From NCBI RefSeq assembly GCF_900114215.1, contig NZ_FOSG01000010.1, forward strand, positions 62,001 to 126,000: 64,000 nt of DNA, written 5' to 3'. Positions 47,704-57,277 of this stretch are shown one piece after another. The DNA comes from Streptomyces mangrovi (GTDB taxonomy: Bacteria; Actinomycetota; Actinomycetes; Streptomycetales; Streptomycetaceae). How positions within the stretch are numbered: position 1 is the first letter of the stretch; every line of letters starts with the position of its first letter. The notes beneath the pieces were generated by a model, which was given only the letters and a program-made list of their open reading frames with translations, did not search any database and was not told where the DNA came from. Both the position numbers and the translations under genes were made by a program.

Positions 47704-49833
47704 TCAGTTCGGGACGCTCGCCACGCCCGGCTCCAGGAACCGCTTGCCGTCAACGCGCTCGGAGACGCCCTCGCGGTCCAGGTACGGCGTGATGCCGCCC
47801 AGGTGGAAGGGCCAGCCCGCGCCGGTGATCAGGCACAGGTCGATGTCCTGCGCCTCGGCGACGACGCCCTCGTCGAGCATCAGGCGGATCTCCTCGGCGA
47901 TCGCGTTCAGCGCGCGCTCGCGGACCTGCTCCTCGGTCAGCACCGTGTCGCCGGTCTCGAACAGGGCGGCGACCTCCGGGTCCAGCTCCGGCTTGCCGGA
48001 GTCGTACACGTAGAGGCCGCGCTTGCCCGCCTTGACGATGCGGCCCAGGTTCTCCGAGACGGCGAAGCGGTCGGGGAACGCGGCGTTGAGCGTGCCGGCC
48101 ACATGGTGGGCGACGGCCGGGCCGACCAGCTCCAGCAGCACGATCGGCGACATGGGCAGGCCCAGGGGGGCCAGCGCCCGGTCGGCGACCTCGACGGGGG
48201 TGCCCTCGTCGATGGAGCGCAGCACCTCGCCCAGGAAGCGGGTCAGGATGCGGTTGACGACGAACGCCGGGGCGTCCTTGACCAGCACGGCCGTCTTCTT
48301 CAGCGACTTGGCGACCGCGAAGGCCGTCGCCAGCGAGGCGTCGTCGGTCCGCTCGGCGCGGACGATCTCCAGCAGCGGCAGCACGGCGACGGGGTTGAAG
48401 AAGTGGAAGCCCACGACCCGCTCGGGGTGCCTGAGCTTGCCCGCCATCTCGGTGACCGACAGCGAGGAGGTGTTGGTGGCCAGGATGGCGTGCTCGGGCA
48501 CGACCGCCTCGACCTCGGCGAACACCTGCTGCTTGACGCCCATCTCCTCGAAGACGGCCTCGATGACGAAGTCGGCGTCGCCGAAGGCGGCGGCCTTGTC
48601 CAGCGAGCCGGTGACCAGGGCCTTGAGGCGGTTGGCCCTGTCCTGGCCCACACGCCCCTTGAGCAGGAGCTTGTCGATCTCCTCGTGGACGTAGCCCACG
48701 CCCTTGTCGATGCGCTCCTGGTCGATGTCGGTCAGCACGACCGGCACCTCCAGGCGGCGGGCGAACAGCAGCGCCAGCTGCGAGGCCATCAGACCGGCGC
48801 CGACGACGCCGACCTTGGTGACCGGGCGGGCCAGCTTCTTGTCCGGGGCGCCGGCCGGGCGCTTGGCGCGCTTGTTGACCAGGTTGAAGGCGTACAGGCC
48901 GCTGCGCAGCTCATCGCCCATGATCAGGTCGGCCAGGGCGCGGTCCTCGGCGTCGAAGCCCTGCCGCAGGTCGCCGTTCTTGGCCGCCGCGATGATGTCC
49001 AGCGCGCGGTAGGCGGCCGGGGCCGCGCCGTGCACCTTGGAGTCGGCGACGGAGCGCCCGCGGGCGACGGCCCGGTCCCAGGCCTCGCCGCGGTCGACGT
49101 CCGGGCGCTCGACCTCGAGCTCGCCGCGGAGCACCGAGGCGGTCCAGATCAGGGACTGCTCCAGGAAGTCGGCGCCGTCGAAGATCGCGTCGGCGATGCC
49201 GAGCTCGAAGACCTGCTCGCCCTTCAGCTGCTTGTTCTGGTTGAGCGAGTTCTCGATGATCACCGAGACCGCGCGGTCGGCGCCGATCAGGTTCGGCAGC
49301 AGGGTGCAGCCGCCCCAGCCGGGGACCAGACCGAGGAAGACCTCGGGGAGGGAGAAGGCCGGGATGACCCGCGAGACGGTCCGGTAGGAGCAGTGCAGAC
49401 CCACCTCGACACCGCCGCCCATCGAGGCACCGTTGTAGTAGGCGAAGGTCGGCACGGCCAGGGAGGACAGCCGCTTGAAGACGTCGTGGCCGCCCTTGCC
49501 GATGGCCAGCGCGTCCTCGTGGCGCTTGATGACCTCCACGCCCTTGAGGTCGGCGCCCACGGCGAAGATGAACGGCTTGCCGGTCACACCGGCGCCGACG
49601 ATCTCGCCCCTGGCGGCCTCGGCCTCGACCTGGTCGATCGCCTTGTCGAGGTTGACCAGCGACTGCGGGCCGAGCGTGGTGGGCTTGGTGTGGTCCAGAC
49701 CGTTGTCCAGGGTGATGAGCGCGAAGCGGCCCGCACCCTGGGGGAGGTCGAGGTGACGTACGTGGGCGGTGGTGACGACCTCGTCGGGGAAGAGCTCGGC
49801 TGCGCCCTTCAGCAGTTCGGCGGTGTTACTCAC
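47704..49833 (-). CDS. fadB: Fatty-acid oxidation multifunctional protein (enoyl-CoA hydratase / 3-hydroxyacyl-CoA dehydrogenase)
   Basis: A 709-residue fused enzyme. Residues ~1-290 are a crotonase-type hydratase (TGKPFIFAVGADLKG oxyanion loop). Residues ~335 on are an NAD-binding 3-hydroxyacyl-CoA dehydrogenase (VGVVGAGLMASQLA), with HFFNPVAVLPLLEIV carrying the catalytic histidine and then two C-terminal dehydrogenase repeats. The GTG start has GGGAGGG before it and overlaps the stop of fadA (GTGA), so both subunits of the beta-oxidation complex are co-translated. Confidence 0.95.
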   Translation of the reverse strand: MSNTAELLKGAAELFPDEVVTTAHVRHLDLPQGAGRFALITLDNGLDHTKPTTLGPQSLVNLDKAIDQVEAEAARGEIVGAGVTGKPFIFAVGADLKGVEVIKRHEDALAIGKGGHDVFKRLSSLAVPTFAYYNGASMGGGVEVGLHCSYRTVSRVIPAFSLPEVFLGLVPGWGGCTLLPNLIGADRAVSVIIENSLNQNKQLKGEQVFELGIADAIFDGADFLEQSLIWTASVLRGELEVERPDVDRGEAWDRAVARGRSVADSKVHGAAPAAYRALDIIAAAKNGDLRQGFDAEDRALADLIMGDELRSGLYAFNLVNKRAKRPAGAPDKKLARPVTKVGVVGAGLMASQLALLFARRLEVPVVLTDIDQERIDKGVGYVHEEIDKLLLKGRVGQDRANRLKALVTGSLDKAAAFGDADFVIEAVFEEMGVKQQVFAEVEAVVPEHAILATNTSSLSVTEMAGKLRHPERVVGFHFFNPVAVLPLLEIVRAERTDDASLATAFAVAKSLKKTAVLVKDAPAFVVNRILTRFLGEVLRSIDEGTPVEVADRALAPLGLPMSPIVLLELVGPAVAHHVAGTLNAAFPDRFAVSENLGRIVKAGKRGLYVYDSGKPELDPEVAALFETGDTVLTEEQVRERALNAIAEEIRLMLDEGVVAEAQDIDLCLITGAGWPFHLGGITPYLDREGVSERVDGKRFLEPGVASVPN

Positions 49834-51044
49834 TTGCCCTCCCAGTGGGGGTTCTCCCAGATCACGGTGCCGCCCATGCCGAAGCCGACGCACATGGTGG
49901 TCAGGCCGTAGCGGACGTGCGGCTGCTCCTCGAACTGCCGCGCGAGCTGCGTCATCAGACGCACACCCGAGGAGGCCAGCGGGTGGCCGAACGCGATGGC
50001 GCCGCCGTACTGGTTGACGCGCGGGTCGTCGTCGGCGATGCCGTAGTGGTCCAGCAGGGCCAGCACCTGGACGGCGAAGGCCTCGTTGATCTCGAACAGG
50101 CCGATGTCACCGATCGACAGACCGGCCTTGGCCAGCGCCTTCTCGGTGGAGGGGATCGGACCGACGCCCATGACCTCCGGCTCCACACCGGCGAAGGCGT
50201 AGGAGACCAGGCGCATCTTGACCGGCAGGCCCAGCTCGCGGGCCACGTCCTCGGCGGCGAGCAGGGAGGCGGTGGCACCGTCGTTGAGACCGGCGGCGTT
50301 GCCCGCGGTGACCCGGCCGTGCGCGCGGAAGGGGGTCTTCAGGCCCGCGAGCTGCTCCAGGGTGGTGCCCGGGCGCATCGGCTCGTCGGCGGTGGCCAGG
50401 CCCCAGCCCGTCTCCCCGACCGATTCGTCGGAGCGGCGCACGGAGACCGGCACCAGGTCGGCCTGGATCCTGCCGTCGGCGTACGCCTTGGCGGCCTTCT
50501 CCTGGCTGCGCACGGCGTACTCGTCGGCGCGCCGCTTGGTGATGTGCGGGTAGCGGTCGTGGAGGTTCTCCGCCGTCATGCCCATGAACATGGCGGACTG
50601 GTCGACCAGCTTCTCGGAGACGAGGCGCGGGTTGGGGTCCACGCCCTCGCCCATCGGGTGGCGGCCCATGTGCTCGACGCCGCCCGCGACCACGACGTCG
50701 TACGCGCCGAAGGCGATCGACCCGGAGGTCGTCGTCACGGCGGTCATGGCGCCGGCGCACATGCGGTCGATGGAGTAGCCCGGCACCGTCGTCGGCAGCC
50801 CGGCCAGGATGCCGGCGGTGCGGCCCAGGGTCAGGCCCTGGTCGCCGATCTGGGTCGTCGCGGCGATGGCGACCTCGTCGATGCGCTCCGGGGGCAGGTC
50901 CGGGTTGCGGCGCAGCAGCTCACGGATGCACTTGACGACCAGGTCGTCGGCGCGCGTCTCGTGGTAGATGCCCTTCGGGCCCGCCTTGCCGAACGGGGTC
51001 CGGACGCCGTCGACGAAGACGACGTCCCTAGCGGTACGAGGCAC
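49830..51044 (-). CDS. fadA: Acetyl-CoA C-acyltransferase (thiolase)
   Basis: A 404-residue thiolase. The acylated cysteine is Cys96 in SIDRMCAGAM, the histidine lies in FGHPLASSGVRL and the second cysteine in TTMCVGFGMGG. It cleaves 3-ketoacyl-CoA in the last step of beta-oxidation. First gene of the fadA-fadB operon. An imperfect inverted repeat TACTTGCCGGTA at 51105-51116 lies about 60 bases upstream and could be an operator, but this is only a weak match to any known fad site. Confidence 0.95.
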   Translation of the reverse strand: MPRTARDVVFVDGVRTPFGKAGPKGIYHETRADDLVVKCIRELLRRNPDLPPERIDEVAIAATTQIGDQGLTLGRTAGILAGLPTTVPGYSIDRMCAGAMTAVTTTSGSIAFGAYDVVVAGGVEHMGRHPMGEGVDPNPRLVSEKLVDQSAMFMGMTAENLHDRYPHITKRRADEYAVRSQEKAAKAYADGRIQADLVPVSVRRSDESVGETGWGLATADEPMRPGTTLEQLAGLKTPFRAHGRVTAGNAAGLNDGATASLLAAEDVARELGLPVKMRLVSYAFAGVEPEVMGVGPIPSTEKALAKAGLSIGDIGLFEINEAFAVQVLALLDHYGIADDDPRVNQYGGAIAFGHPLASSGVRLMTQLARQFEEQPHVRYGLTTMCVGFGMGGTVIWENPHWEGK

Positions 51045-51200
51045 GTTGGCTCTCCTCCAGGGGTGCGGTGGTACGCCGTACGGCGCGCTTCCCGGAGCTT
51101 ATGCTACTTGCCGGTAACCCTCGGGAGGGAAGCCCCCTTCCGAGGGAGTCGCACGTCACACTCCCGGGTGCCCCGGCCGCTCCGCGCGGCGGCAGGGCAT

Positions 51201-51230
51201 CGGGCCCGCCCCCGTGAGGGAACGGGCCCG
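51201..51230. terminator. Likely terminator after the DUF4190 gene
   Basis: CGGGCCCG arms at 51201-51208 and 51223-51230, plus inner CCC/GGG pairs, 49 bases after the DUF4190 stop on the minus strand. Confidence 0.6.
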
Positions 51231-51278
51231 GAAAGCGGTGCGCGGCCGGCCTCGACCGCCGTACGCGGCCGGGGGACG

Positions 51279-51554
51279 TCAGATGCCCTGCATCCCCTGG
51301 AAGACGACGAAGCCGAGGATCATGCCGACGACCAGGCCCGCGATGGAGACCCCGAGGGCGGTCTTGCCCAGCCGCTCGCCCTTGGAGGTGGCGATCGCGC
51401 CGCAGATGATCCCCGCGATGCCGAAGAGCGGCGGGCAGAAGAGGAAGGCGACGCAGCCGAGCACGATGCCGATGATGCTGAGCGTGTTCGACGGGTTCGG
51501 CTGCGGCTGCGGCTGGTACGGCTGGTTCGGGTAGTTCGGATAGGACATGCTCAT
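51279..51554 (-). CDS. DUF4190 small membrane protein
   Basis: A 91-residue protein: a Pro/Gln/Tyr/Asn-rich N-terminus (~20 residues), then two transmembrane helices (IIGIVLGCVAFLFCPPLFGIAG and ALGVSIAGLVVGMILGFVV regions) around a short GERLGK loop, the layout of DUF4190 proteins. ATGs at 51554 and 51548 are both possible; a GGGGGG run precedes them. Function unknown; members are common in actinobacterial envelopes. Confidence 0.82.
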   Translation of the reverse strand: MSMSYPNYPNQPYQPQPQPNPSNTLSIIGIVLGCVAFLFCPPLFGIAGIICGAIATSKGERLGKTALGVSIAGLVVGMILGFVVFQGMQGI

Positions 51555-51680
51555 CCCCCCTGGGTTGTCAATGCGCGATCACCCTATGGGGGAACCGCGT
51601 GTGAGCGAAAGCCCGGCCCCCCTGCCCGCGGCGGGGAAGGGGGGACCGAAGGGCCGGTGGCGTGTTTCGGACGGCCCCCG

Positions 51681-52952
51681 TCAGACGTCGGACGGGACGG
51701 CCGACAGGGCGGCCGTCAGCAGCGGCGCCGTCTGCTCGACCTGCCACCGCCGGGCGCCGAGGTCGCTCAGCGCCCGCGCGACCGCGGACTCGGACGCCTC
51801 GCCCGGGGGCTCCCAGCACAGCCGCCGCACCGTGTCGGGGGCGAGCAGGTTCTCCTGGGGCAGGTTCAGCTCCTCCGCGCGCGCCGTCACCGCCGCCCGC
51901 GCCGCGGCGAGCCGGGCCGCGGCGGCCGGGTCCTTGTCGGCCCAGGCGCGCGGGGGCGGCGGCCCGGCCGGCGTCAGGGCCGACTGCGGCAGTTCCGCAT
52001 CGGGCAGGGCGAGGGCGCGCTGGACCGCGGCCAGCCACTGCTCGAGCTGCCTGCGCCCCATCCGGTGCCCGTACCCCGGCAGCGCGGCCAGCGCCTGCAC
52101 GGTGGCGGGCATCGCCAGCGCGGCCTCCACGATGGCCGCGTCGGTGAGCACCTTGCCCGGCGAGACGTCGCGGCGCCGCGCCACCTGGTCGCGGGCCGTC
52201 CACAGTTCCCGCACGGCCGCCATCTGCCGCCGCCTGCGCACCTTGTGCATGCCCGAGGTGCGGCGCCAGGGGTCCTTGCGGGGGGCGGCCGGCGGGGCCG
52301 CCGCTATGGCGGCGAACTCCTGGCGCGCCCACTCCAGCTTGCCCTGGCGCTCCAGCTCCTCCTCCAGGGCGTCGCGCAGGTCGACCAGCAGCTCCACGTC
52401 CAGCGCCGCGTACCGCAGCCAGGGCTCGGGCAGCGGGCGGGTGGACCAGTCCACGGCGGAGTGGCCCTTCTCCAGGGAGTAGCCCAGGACGTTCTCGACC
52501 ATCGCGCCGAGGCCGACGCGGGCGAAGCCCGCGAGCCGTCCGGCCAGCTCGGTGTCGAACAGCCGCGCGGGGCGCATGCCCGTCTCGCGCAGGCAGGGCA
52601 GATCCTGGGTGGCGGCGTGCAGCACCCACTCGGCGTCCGCGATCGCCTCGCCGAGGGCGGTCAGATCAGGGCAGCCGACCGGGTCGACCAGTGCGGTCCC
52701 CGCGCCCGCGCGGCGCAGCTGGACGAGATAGGCGCTCTGCCCGTAGCGGTATCCGGACGCCCGTTCGGCGTCGACGGCCACGGGGCCGCGCCCCGCGGCG
52801 AAGGCCTCCACGACCTCGGCGAGCGCCTCGGGCGCGGCGGTCACGGGCGGGATGCCCTCACGCGGTTCCAGCAAGGGGACCGGCGCCGGACCTTCCTCCC
52901 GTGCGGGAGGCCGAGCTGCGTTGCTTATGGAGGTCTCTTGGGCGTCGGTCAC
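51681..52952 (-). CDS. rnd: Ribonuclease D-like 3'-5' exonuclease with HRDC domain
   Basis: A 423-residue protein. The DEDD exonuclease domain (~residues 30-210) has VAVDAERASGYRYG with the first Asp and Glu, LFDTELAGRL with the next Asp, and YAALDVELLVDL with the last. A C-terminal HRDC domain (~240-310) follows. It trims 3' ends of structured RNAs such as tRNA precursors. GTG start; a Pro/Glu-rich ~25-residue leader precedes the fold. Confidence 0.9.
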   Translation of the reverse strand: MTDAQETSISNAARPPAREEGPAPVPLLEPREGIPPVTAAPEALAEVVEAFAAGRGPVAVDAERASGYRYGQSAYLVQLRRAGAGTALVDPVGCPDLTALGEAIADAEWVLHAATQDLPCLRETGMRPARLFDTELAGRLAGFARVGLGAMVENVLGYSLEKGHSAVDWSTRPLPEPWLRYAALDVELLVDLRDALEEELERQGKLEWARQEFAAIAAAPPAAPRKDPWRRTSGMHKVRRRRQMAAVRELWTARDQVARRRDVSPGKVLTDAAIVEAALAMPATVQALAALPGYGHRMGRRQLEQWLAAVQRALALPDAELPQSALTPAGPPPPRAWADKDPAAAARLAAARAAVTARAEELNLPQENLLAPDTVRRLCWEPPGEASESAVARALSDLGARRWQVEQTAPLLTAALSAVPSDV

Positions 52953-53035
52953 GCGACAAGGGTATCCATGCGCACGTGGTGTGCGGTGTCCACCGACGGA
53001 ACGTCACGCCGGGGGACGCCGCATACCCGCCCGCA

Positions 53036-53077
53036 CACCCGCCCGCCCGGCCGGGGAGCCGGCCGGGCGGGTGGGTG
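53036..53077. terminator. Terminator after the WhiI-like gene
   Basis: Arms 53036-53054 and 53059-53077 (19 bp with one mismatch), GGAG loop, downstream of the 53163-53825 gene on the minus strand. Confidence 0.8.
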
Positions 53078-53162
53078 GTGCCGGGGCGGTACGGGGGTCG
53101 TGGGGGCGGGGGAGTGGGGAACGGGAAGTGGGTGGGGTGAGGGAGCGTCGGGGGGAACGGGG

Positions 53163-53825
53163 TCAGTGGATGATGCCGGTGCGCAGGGCGACCGCGACCA
53201 TGCCCGCGCGGTCGCCGGTGCCCAGCTTGCGGGCGATCCGGGCGAGGTGGCTCTTGACGGTCAGGGCCGACAGGCCCATGGAGACGCCGATCGCCTTGTT
53301 GGACTGGCCCTCCGCCACCAGCCGCAGCACCTCGATCTCCCGGCCGGAGAGCTCGCGGTAGCCACCGGAGTGGCCGGGAGCGCCCGGCGGGCGGCGGTGC
53401 ATACGGGCGGCGGCGGCGCCGATGGGTGCGGTGCCGGGACGCCCGGGGTGGCCGGGGGTGCCGCGGGTGCCGGTGACGACATAGCCCTTGACGCCGCCCG
53501 CGAGGGCGTTGCGCACGGCGCCGATGTCGTCGGCGGCGGAGAGGGCGAGGCCGTTGGGCCAGCCCGCCGCCCGGGTCTCGGACAGCAGGGTCAGGCCGGA
53601 TCCGTCGGGCAGGTGGACCTCGGCTACGCAGATGTCGCGCGGATTGGCGACACGGGGGCGGGCCTCCGCGATCGAAGACGCCTCGATCACGTCCCGGACA
53701 CCGAGCGCCCACAGGTGGCGGGTGACGGTGGAACGGACCCGGGGGTCGGCGACGACGACCATGGCCGTCGGCTTGTTCGGGCGGTAGGCGACCAGGCTTG
53801 TGGGGTGCTCAAGAAGAACGGACAC
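53163..53825 (-). CDS. whiI: Orphan atypical response regulator, WhiI-type
   Basis: A 220-residue LuxR-type regulator: receiver domain (~18-130), a Gly/Pro/Arg-rich linker, and a LuxR helix-turn-helix (~155-215; LSGREIEVLRLVAEGQSNKAIG). The GTG at 53825 has AGGAGG before it. The phosphorylation pocket is atypical: the strand-3 position that normally holds the phospho-accepting aspartate reads AEVHLPDG, with Glu69 instead. Asp27 remains from the acidic pair. No sensor kinase is adjacent. Position between RNase D and DUF3000/hemE, and this fold, fit WhiI, needed for late aerial-hypha sporulation septation in Streptomyces. Confidence 0.82.
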   Translation of the reverse strand: MSVLLEHPTSLVAYRPNKPTAMVVVADPRVRSTVTRHLWALGVRDVIEASSIAEARPRVANPRDICVAEVHLPDGSGLTLLSETRAAGWPNGLALSAADDIGAVRNALAGGVKGYVVTGTRGTPGHPGRPGTAPIGAAAARMHRRPPGAPGHSGGYRELSGREIEVLRLVAEGQSNKAIGVSMGLSALTVKSHLARIARKLGTGDRAGMVAVALRTGIIH

Positions 53826-54006
53826 CGGGCCTCCTGGGGAGTGGAGAGCGGACGGAAGCCGACTATGGGGGAAGTCGGGATGGGATGAACCCCGTGAGGG
53901 GTCACAGAATCCTTCGGCACTCCGCCGGTCCGTCTTTAGGGAATGATCACGAATGAGTGAGTGAAAAATTCCGGCAAATCGGACAGGAACTCGATCCGGG
54001 GAACCA

Positions 54007-54642
54007 TCAGAGTGGCTGCGGGCCACGGCGCTGCGGCAGTGGTACGACGGCCGCCCCCTCGCCCCCCTCCGGCGGCAGCCCGGCGCACTGGCACAGCAGA
54101 TCGCACCAGGCCGCCAGATGTCCGGCCGCCGCCTCCCCCGGCCCCTCCCGCGGGGTCCACGAGGCGCGGATCTCCAGCTCCGACCGCACCGCCCGGTCCG
54201 CCAGCTCCCCGAAGGAGTGGGAGTCCGCCCGCGTCACCGTGCCGCCCTCCGCGGCGTACCCGGCCGACCGCGCCTCCAGCGCGCCCGTCAGCCACGACCA
54301 GCTGACCTCCGCAAGCAGCGGATCTCCCGCCATCTCCGGCTCCAGCTGGGCACGGGCCAGGGTCACCACACGGAACGAGCCCCGCCACGCCTCCTGCCCC
54401 GCGGGATCGTGCAGCAGCACGAACCGCCCGTCGGCCAGCTCCTCGCCCTCGGCCTCGACCGACGCCTCCACCGCGTGCGCGAACGGCGCCAGCCTCCTGG
54501 GCGGCGGCAGCGGGTCGAGCCGCACCTCCGGGCGCGTCCGCACCCCCGCCAGTGCCGCCACGGCCTGCCGGAAGGCCCGCGGCGCCTCCTCACCGCCGGG
54601 ACCCGCCGTACCGTCCGTCTGGTGTGCTCGCGCCGCTGCCAT
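54007..54642 (-). CDS. DUF3000 protein
   Basis: A 211-residue protein of the actinobacterial DUF3000 family, with [19 protein letters not shown] near the start and [17 protein letters not shown] near residue 130. Soluble, no signal peptide, function unknown. It is divergent from hemE with 63 bases between the starts, and this neighbourhood is conserved in streptomycetes. Confidence 0.85.
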   Translation of the reverse strand: MAAARAHQTDGTAGPGGEEAPRAFRQAVAALAGVRTRPEVRLDPLPPPRRLAPFAHAVEASVEAEGEELADGRFVLLHDPAGQEAWRGSFRVVTLARAQLEPEMAGDPLLAEVSWSWLTGALEARSAGYAAEGGTVTRADSHSFGELADRAVRSELEIRASWTPREGPGEAAAGHLAAWCDLLCQCAGLPPEGGEGAAVVPLPQRRGPQPL

Positions 54643-54705
54643 GGGCGGCAGCGTAGGCGGAGCGGGTGCTCCGGACGGGTAGGGACACGTGCGAGACTTC
54701 TGGTT

Positions 54706-55809
54706 GTGACCGCCGACGACCGAACCGCAGCCCAGCCCCCCTCCGCAGCGGGACCCGCCGCCCCCGCGGCCGCCGACCCCGCGCTCGCCGACTCCGCCTT
54801 CCTGCGGGCGTGCCGCCGCGAGCCCGTGCCGCACACCCCGGTGTGGTTCATGCGGCAGGCCGGACGCTCCCTGCCGGAGTACCGGAAGGTGCGCGAGGGC
54901 ATCGGGATGCTCGACTCCTGCATGCGCCCCGATCTCGTCACCGAGATCACCCTCCAGCCCGTCCGTCGCCACGGGGTGGACGCGGCCATCTACTTCAGCG
55001 ACATCGTCGTGCCCCTCAAGGCCATCGGCCTCGACCTCGACATCAGGCCGGGGGTGGGCCCCGTCGTCGAGCGGCCCGTCCGCTCCCGCGCCGACCTGGA
55101 GCGGCTGCGCCCGCTGGAGCCGGGCGACGTGGAGTACGTCACCGAGGCCGTCCGGATGCTCACCGCCGAACTGGGCGCCACCCCGCTCATCGGCTTCGCC
55201 GGCGCGCCCTTCACCCTCGCCAGCTACCTCGTGGAGGGCGGGCCGTCCCGCAACCACGAGCACACCAAGGCGATGATGTACGGCGACCCCGAGCTGTGGG
55301 CCGACCTGCTGGACCGGCTCGCGGACATCACCACCGCCTTTTTGAAGGTGCAGATCGAGGCGGGCGCGAGCGCCGTCCAGCTCTTCGACTCCTGGGCCGG
55401 GGCCCTGGCCCCCGCCGACTACCGCGCCTCGGTGCTGCCGGCCTCCACCAAGGTCTTCGACGCCGTCGCCCACTACGGCGTCCCCCGCATCCACTTCGGC
55501 GTCGGCACCGGAGAGCTGCTGGGCGCGATGTCCGAGGCGGGCCCGGACGTCGTCGGCGCGGACTGGCGGGTGCCGCTGGACGAGGCCGCCCGCCGGATCG
55601 GCCCGGGCAAGGCCGTCCAGGGCAACCTCGACCCGGCGGTGCTCTTCGCGCCGCGCGAGGCCGTCGAGACCCAGGCGCGGCGCGTGCTGGACGCCGCCCG
55701 CGGCCTGCCGGGGCACATCTTCAACCTCGGCCACGGAGTGCTGCCCGACACCGACCCCGACGCGCTCACCCACCTGGTGGAGTACGTGCACGAGCGGACC
55801 GCGCGCTGA
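54706..55809 (+). CDS. hemE: Uroporphyrinogen decarboxylase
   Basis: A 367-residue enzyme that removes four acetate carboxyls from uroporphyrinogen III to give coproporphyrinogen III. The two family signatures are present: [16 protein letters not shown] (~residues 45-60) and [17 protein letters not shown] (~163-179). The GTG start gives a ~25-residue Ala/Pro-rich leader. hemY and hemQ lie downstream on the same strand, with a minus-strand lipoprotein gene between. Confidence 0.96.
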   Translation: MTADDRTAAQPPSAAGPAAPAAADPALADSAFLRACRREPVPHTPVWFMRQAGRSLPEYRKVREGIGMLDSCMRPDLVTEITLQPVRRHGVDAAIYFSDIVVPLKAIGLDLDIRPGVGPVVERPVRSRADLERLRPLEPGDVEYVTEAVRMLTAELGATPLIGFAGAPFTLASYLVEGGPSRNHEHTKAMMYGDPELWADLLDRLADITTAFLKVQIEAGASAVQLFDSWAGALAPADYRASVLPASTKVFDAVAHYGVPRIHFGVGTGELLGAMSEAGPDVVGADWRVPLDEAARRIGPGKAVQGNLDPAVLFAPREAVETQARRVLDAARGLPGHIFNLGHGVLPDTDPDALTHLVEYVHERTAR

Positions 55810-55831
55810 GGCGCCGCCGGGTACTGCGGGA

Positions 55832-55877
55832 CGCCGGTGGGCCGGGCCTCCTTCCGGGGAGACCCGGCCCACCGGCG
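55832..55877. terminator. Bidirectional terminator between hemE and the DUF4349 gene
   Basis: Arms 55832-55851 and 55858-55877 (20 bp with one mismatch), six-base loop, between convergent genes. Confidence 0.88.
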
Positions 55878-55882
55878 TTCCC

Positions 55883-57064
55883 TCACTCCTTCTCCGGGGC
55901 CTCCGGGGCCTCCTGAGCCTCCGCCTCCTCCGGGGCGGCCCCGGAACCCTCCGCGCGGTCGCCGTCCTGCCGCGCCGCGCCCGCGTCCGGCGCCGCGTCC
56001 CGTGCCGTACCCGGCGCCGCCACCGGCCCCGGGACCGTCACCGGAGGCGGCGGCACGGCGGGCCCGGTGCGCCGCGGCAGTGCCCCCTCCGGACGCCGCG
56101 GCAGCCAGGGACGTACCAGCCGCCACACCAGCGCCACCAGCAGCGCCGCCGCCGCGAAGGGCAGCAGCACGCCCAGGACGACCGTGATCCAGCGCACCGT
56201 CGAGACGAAGGCGTGCCACCCGCCCGCCAGGGCGTCGAGGAAGGACGGCGTGTCGTCCTCCCTCCGCTCGGCCGGCTCCGCGTCCGGCTCGCGCAGCACC
56301 AGCGTGATCGTGGCCATCCCGGTGCGGCTCTCCAGGGACTTCAGCCGCGCCTGGAGCGCCTCCAGATCCGCCTGCCGACTGCTCAGCTCGGCCTCCAGGG
56401 TCACCACGTCGGACAGCGCCACGGCCTCGTCCATCAGCTTGCGCACCCGCTCCACGCTGGCCTTCTGCGTCCTGATCCGGCTCTCGACGTCGACCACCTG
56501 ATCGGTGACGTCCTTGGCCGACACCTTCCGCTCGACCAGCTTGCCGAGCCCGGCCAGCTCGTCCAGCACCCCCTGGTACTCCTCGGGCGGGACCCGCAGC
56601 GTCATACGGGAACGGTCGTGCCCCTCGGAGTCGCTGTCGGTGTCCTCGCCGGCCACGTAGCCGCCCGCGGTCTCCACCACCGCGCGGGCCCGGGCCAGCT
56701 TCTCCGGCACGTCCTCGGCCGTGACGGTGAGCGAGGCCGTACGGATGACATGGGTGGCGGCCAGGTCGGGCACGTCGTCGGCCGCCCTCTCGCCGTCGGC
56801 GGTCTCGCGGTCGGCCTGCGAGGCGTCCTGCTCGTAGGCCCCCGCCTCCCGACCGGCTTCCTGCACGGCCCTCCGGTCGGCCGCCCCGGGCGCCTCGGGC
56901 GCGGCCGCGCCCCGGTCCGCCTTGGCGGCGGCGCTGTCGTCGCCGTCCCCCGCCGCGCCGCAGCCGGTGACCGCCAGCGCCGCGGCCAGCAGCAGCGCGG
57001 CCGCCGCCCCGCGCCGCGCGGGCGCGCCGCCGCCGGACGCGGGCGTGAACCTGCGTGTGAACAT
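55883..57064 (-). CDS. DUF4349 lipoprotein
   Basis: A 393-residue envelope protein: signal peptide with lipobox AVTGC (Cys35), a charged linker, a DUF4349 domain (~90-300) that includes a coiled coil (SRQADLEALQARLKSLESR), a C-terminal transmembrane helix (VLLPFAAAALLVALVW), then an Arg/Pro/Ala-rich tail ending in Glu repeats. Having both a lipid anchor and a C-terminal membrane helix, it would span the outer face of the membrane. Role unknown. An ATG 6 codons upstream is less likely to be used. Confidence 0.83.
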   Translation of the reverse strand: MFTRRFTPASGGGAPARRGAAAALLLAAALAVTGCGAAGDGDDSAAAKADRGAAAPEAPGAADRRAVQEAGREAGAYEQDASQADRETADGERAADDVPDLAATHVIRTASLTVTAEDVPEKLARARAVVETAGGYVAGEDTDSDSEGHDRSRMTLRVPPEEYQGVLDELAGLGKLVERKVSAKDVTDQVVDVESRIRTQKASVERVRKLMDEAVALSDVVTLEAELSSRQADLEALQARLKSLESRTGMATITLVLREPDAEPAERREDDTPSFLDALAGGWHAFVSTVRWITVVLGVLLPFAAAALLVALVWRLVRPWLPRRPEGALPRRTGPAVPPPPVTVPGPVAAPGTARDAAPDAGAARQDGDRAEGSGAAPEEAEAQEAPEAPEKE

Positions 57065-57277
57065 CAATGCCCCCCAACACATCGGTGGATTTCGGGGGTT
57101 GGACGGCCGGTCGTGCGGGCCGGTTGCCGCTCCGCGGTAGCGAAGCGGTCACGTTCGGGACTCGGAAAAGCCACCGCCGGGCCGCAGCCGTGCCACCGCC
57201 GTACCCGGTGCCGTGCCGCGCCCCCTTCCGGCCGGGGCGGCGCACGGGACCCGGCGGCGGTCTGGGAGAGTGGAGCC

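Noticed and set aside
51105..51116. Inverted repeat TACTTGCCGGTA before fadA as a fad operator
   Set aside because: Arms match imperfectly and I cannot tie the sequence to a known regulator, so it is mentioned only under fadA.
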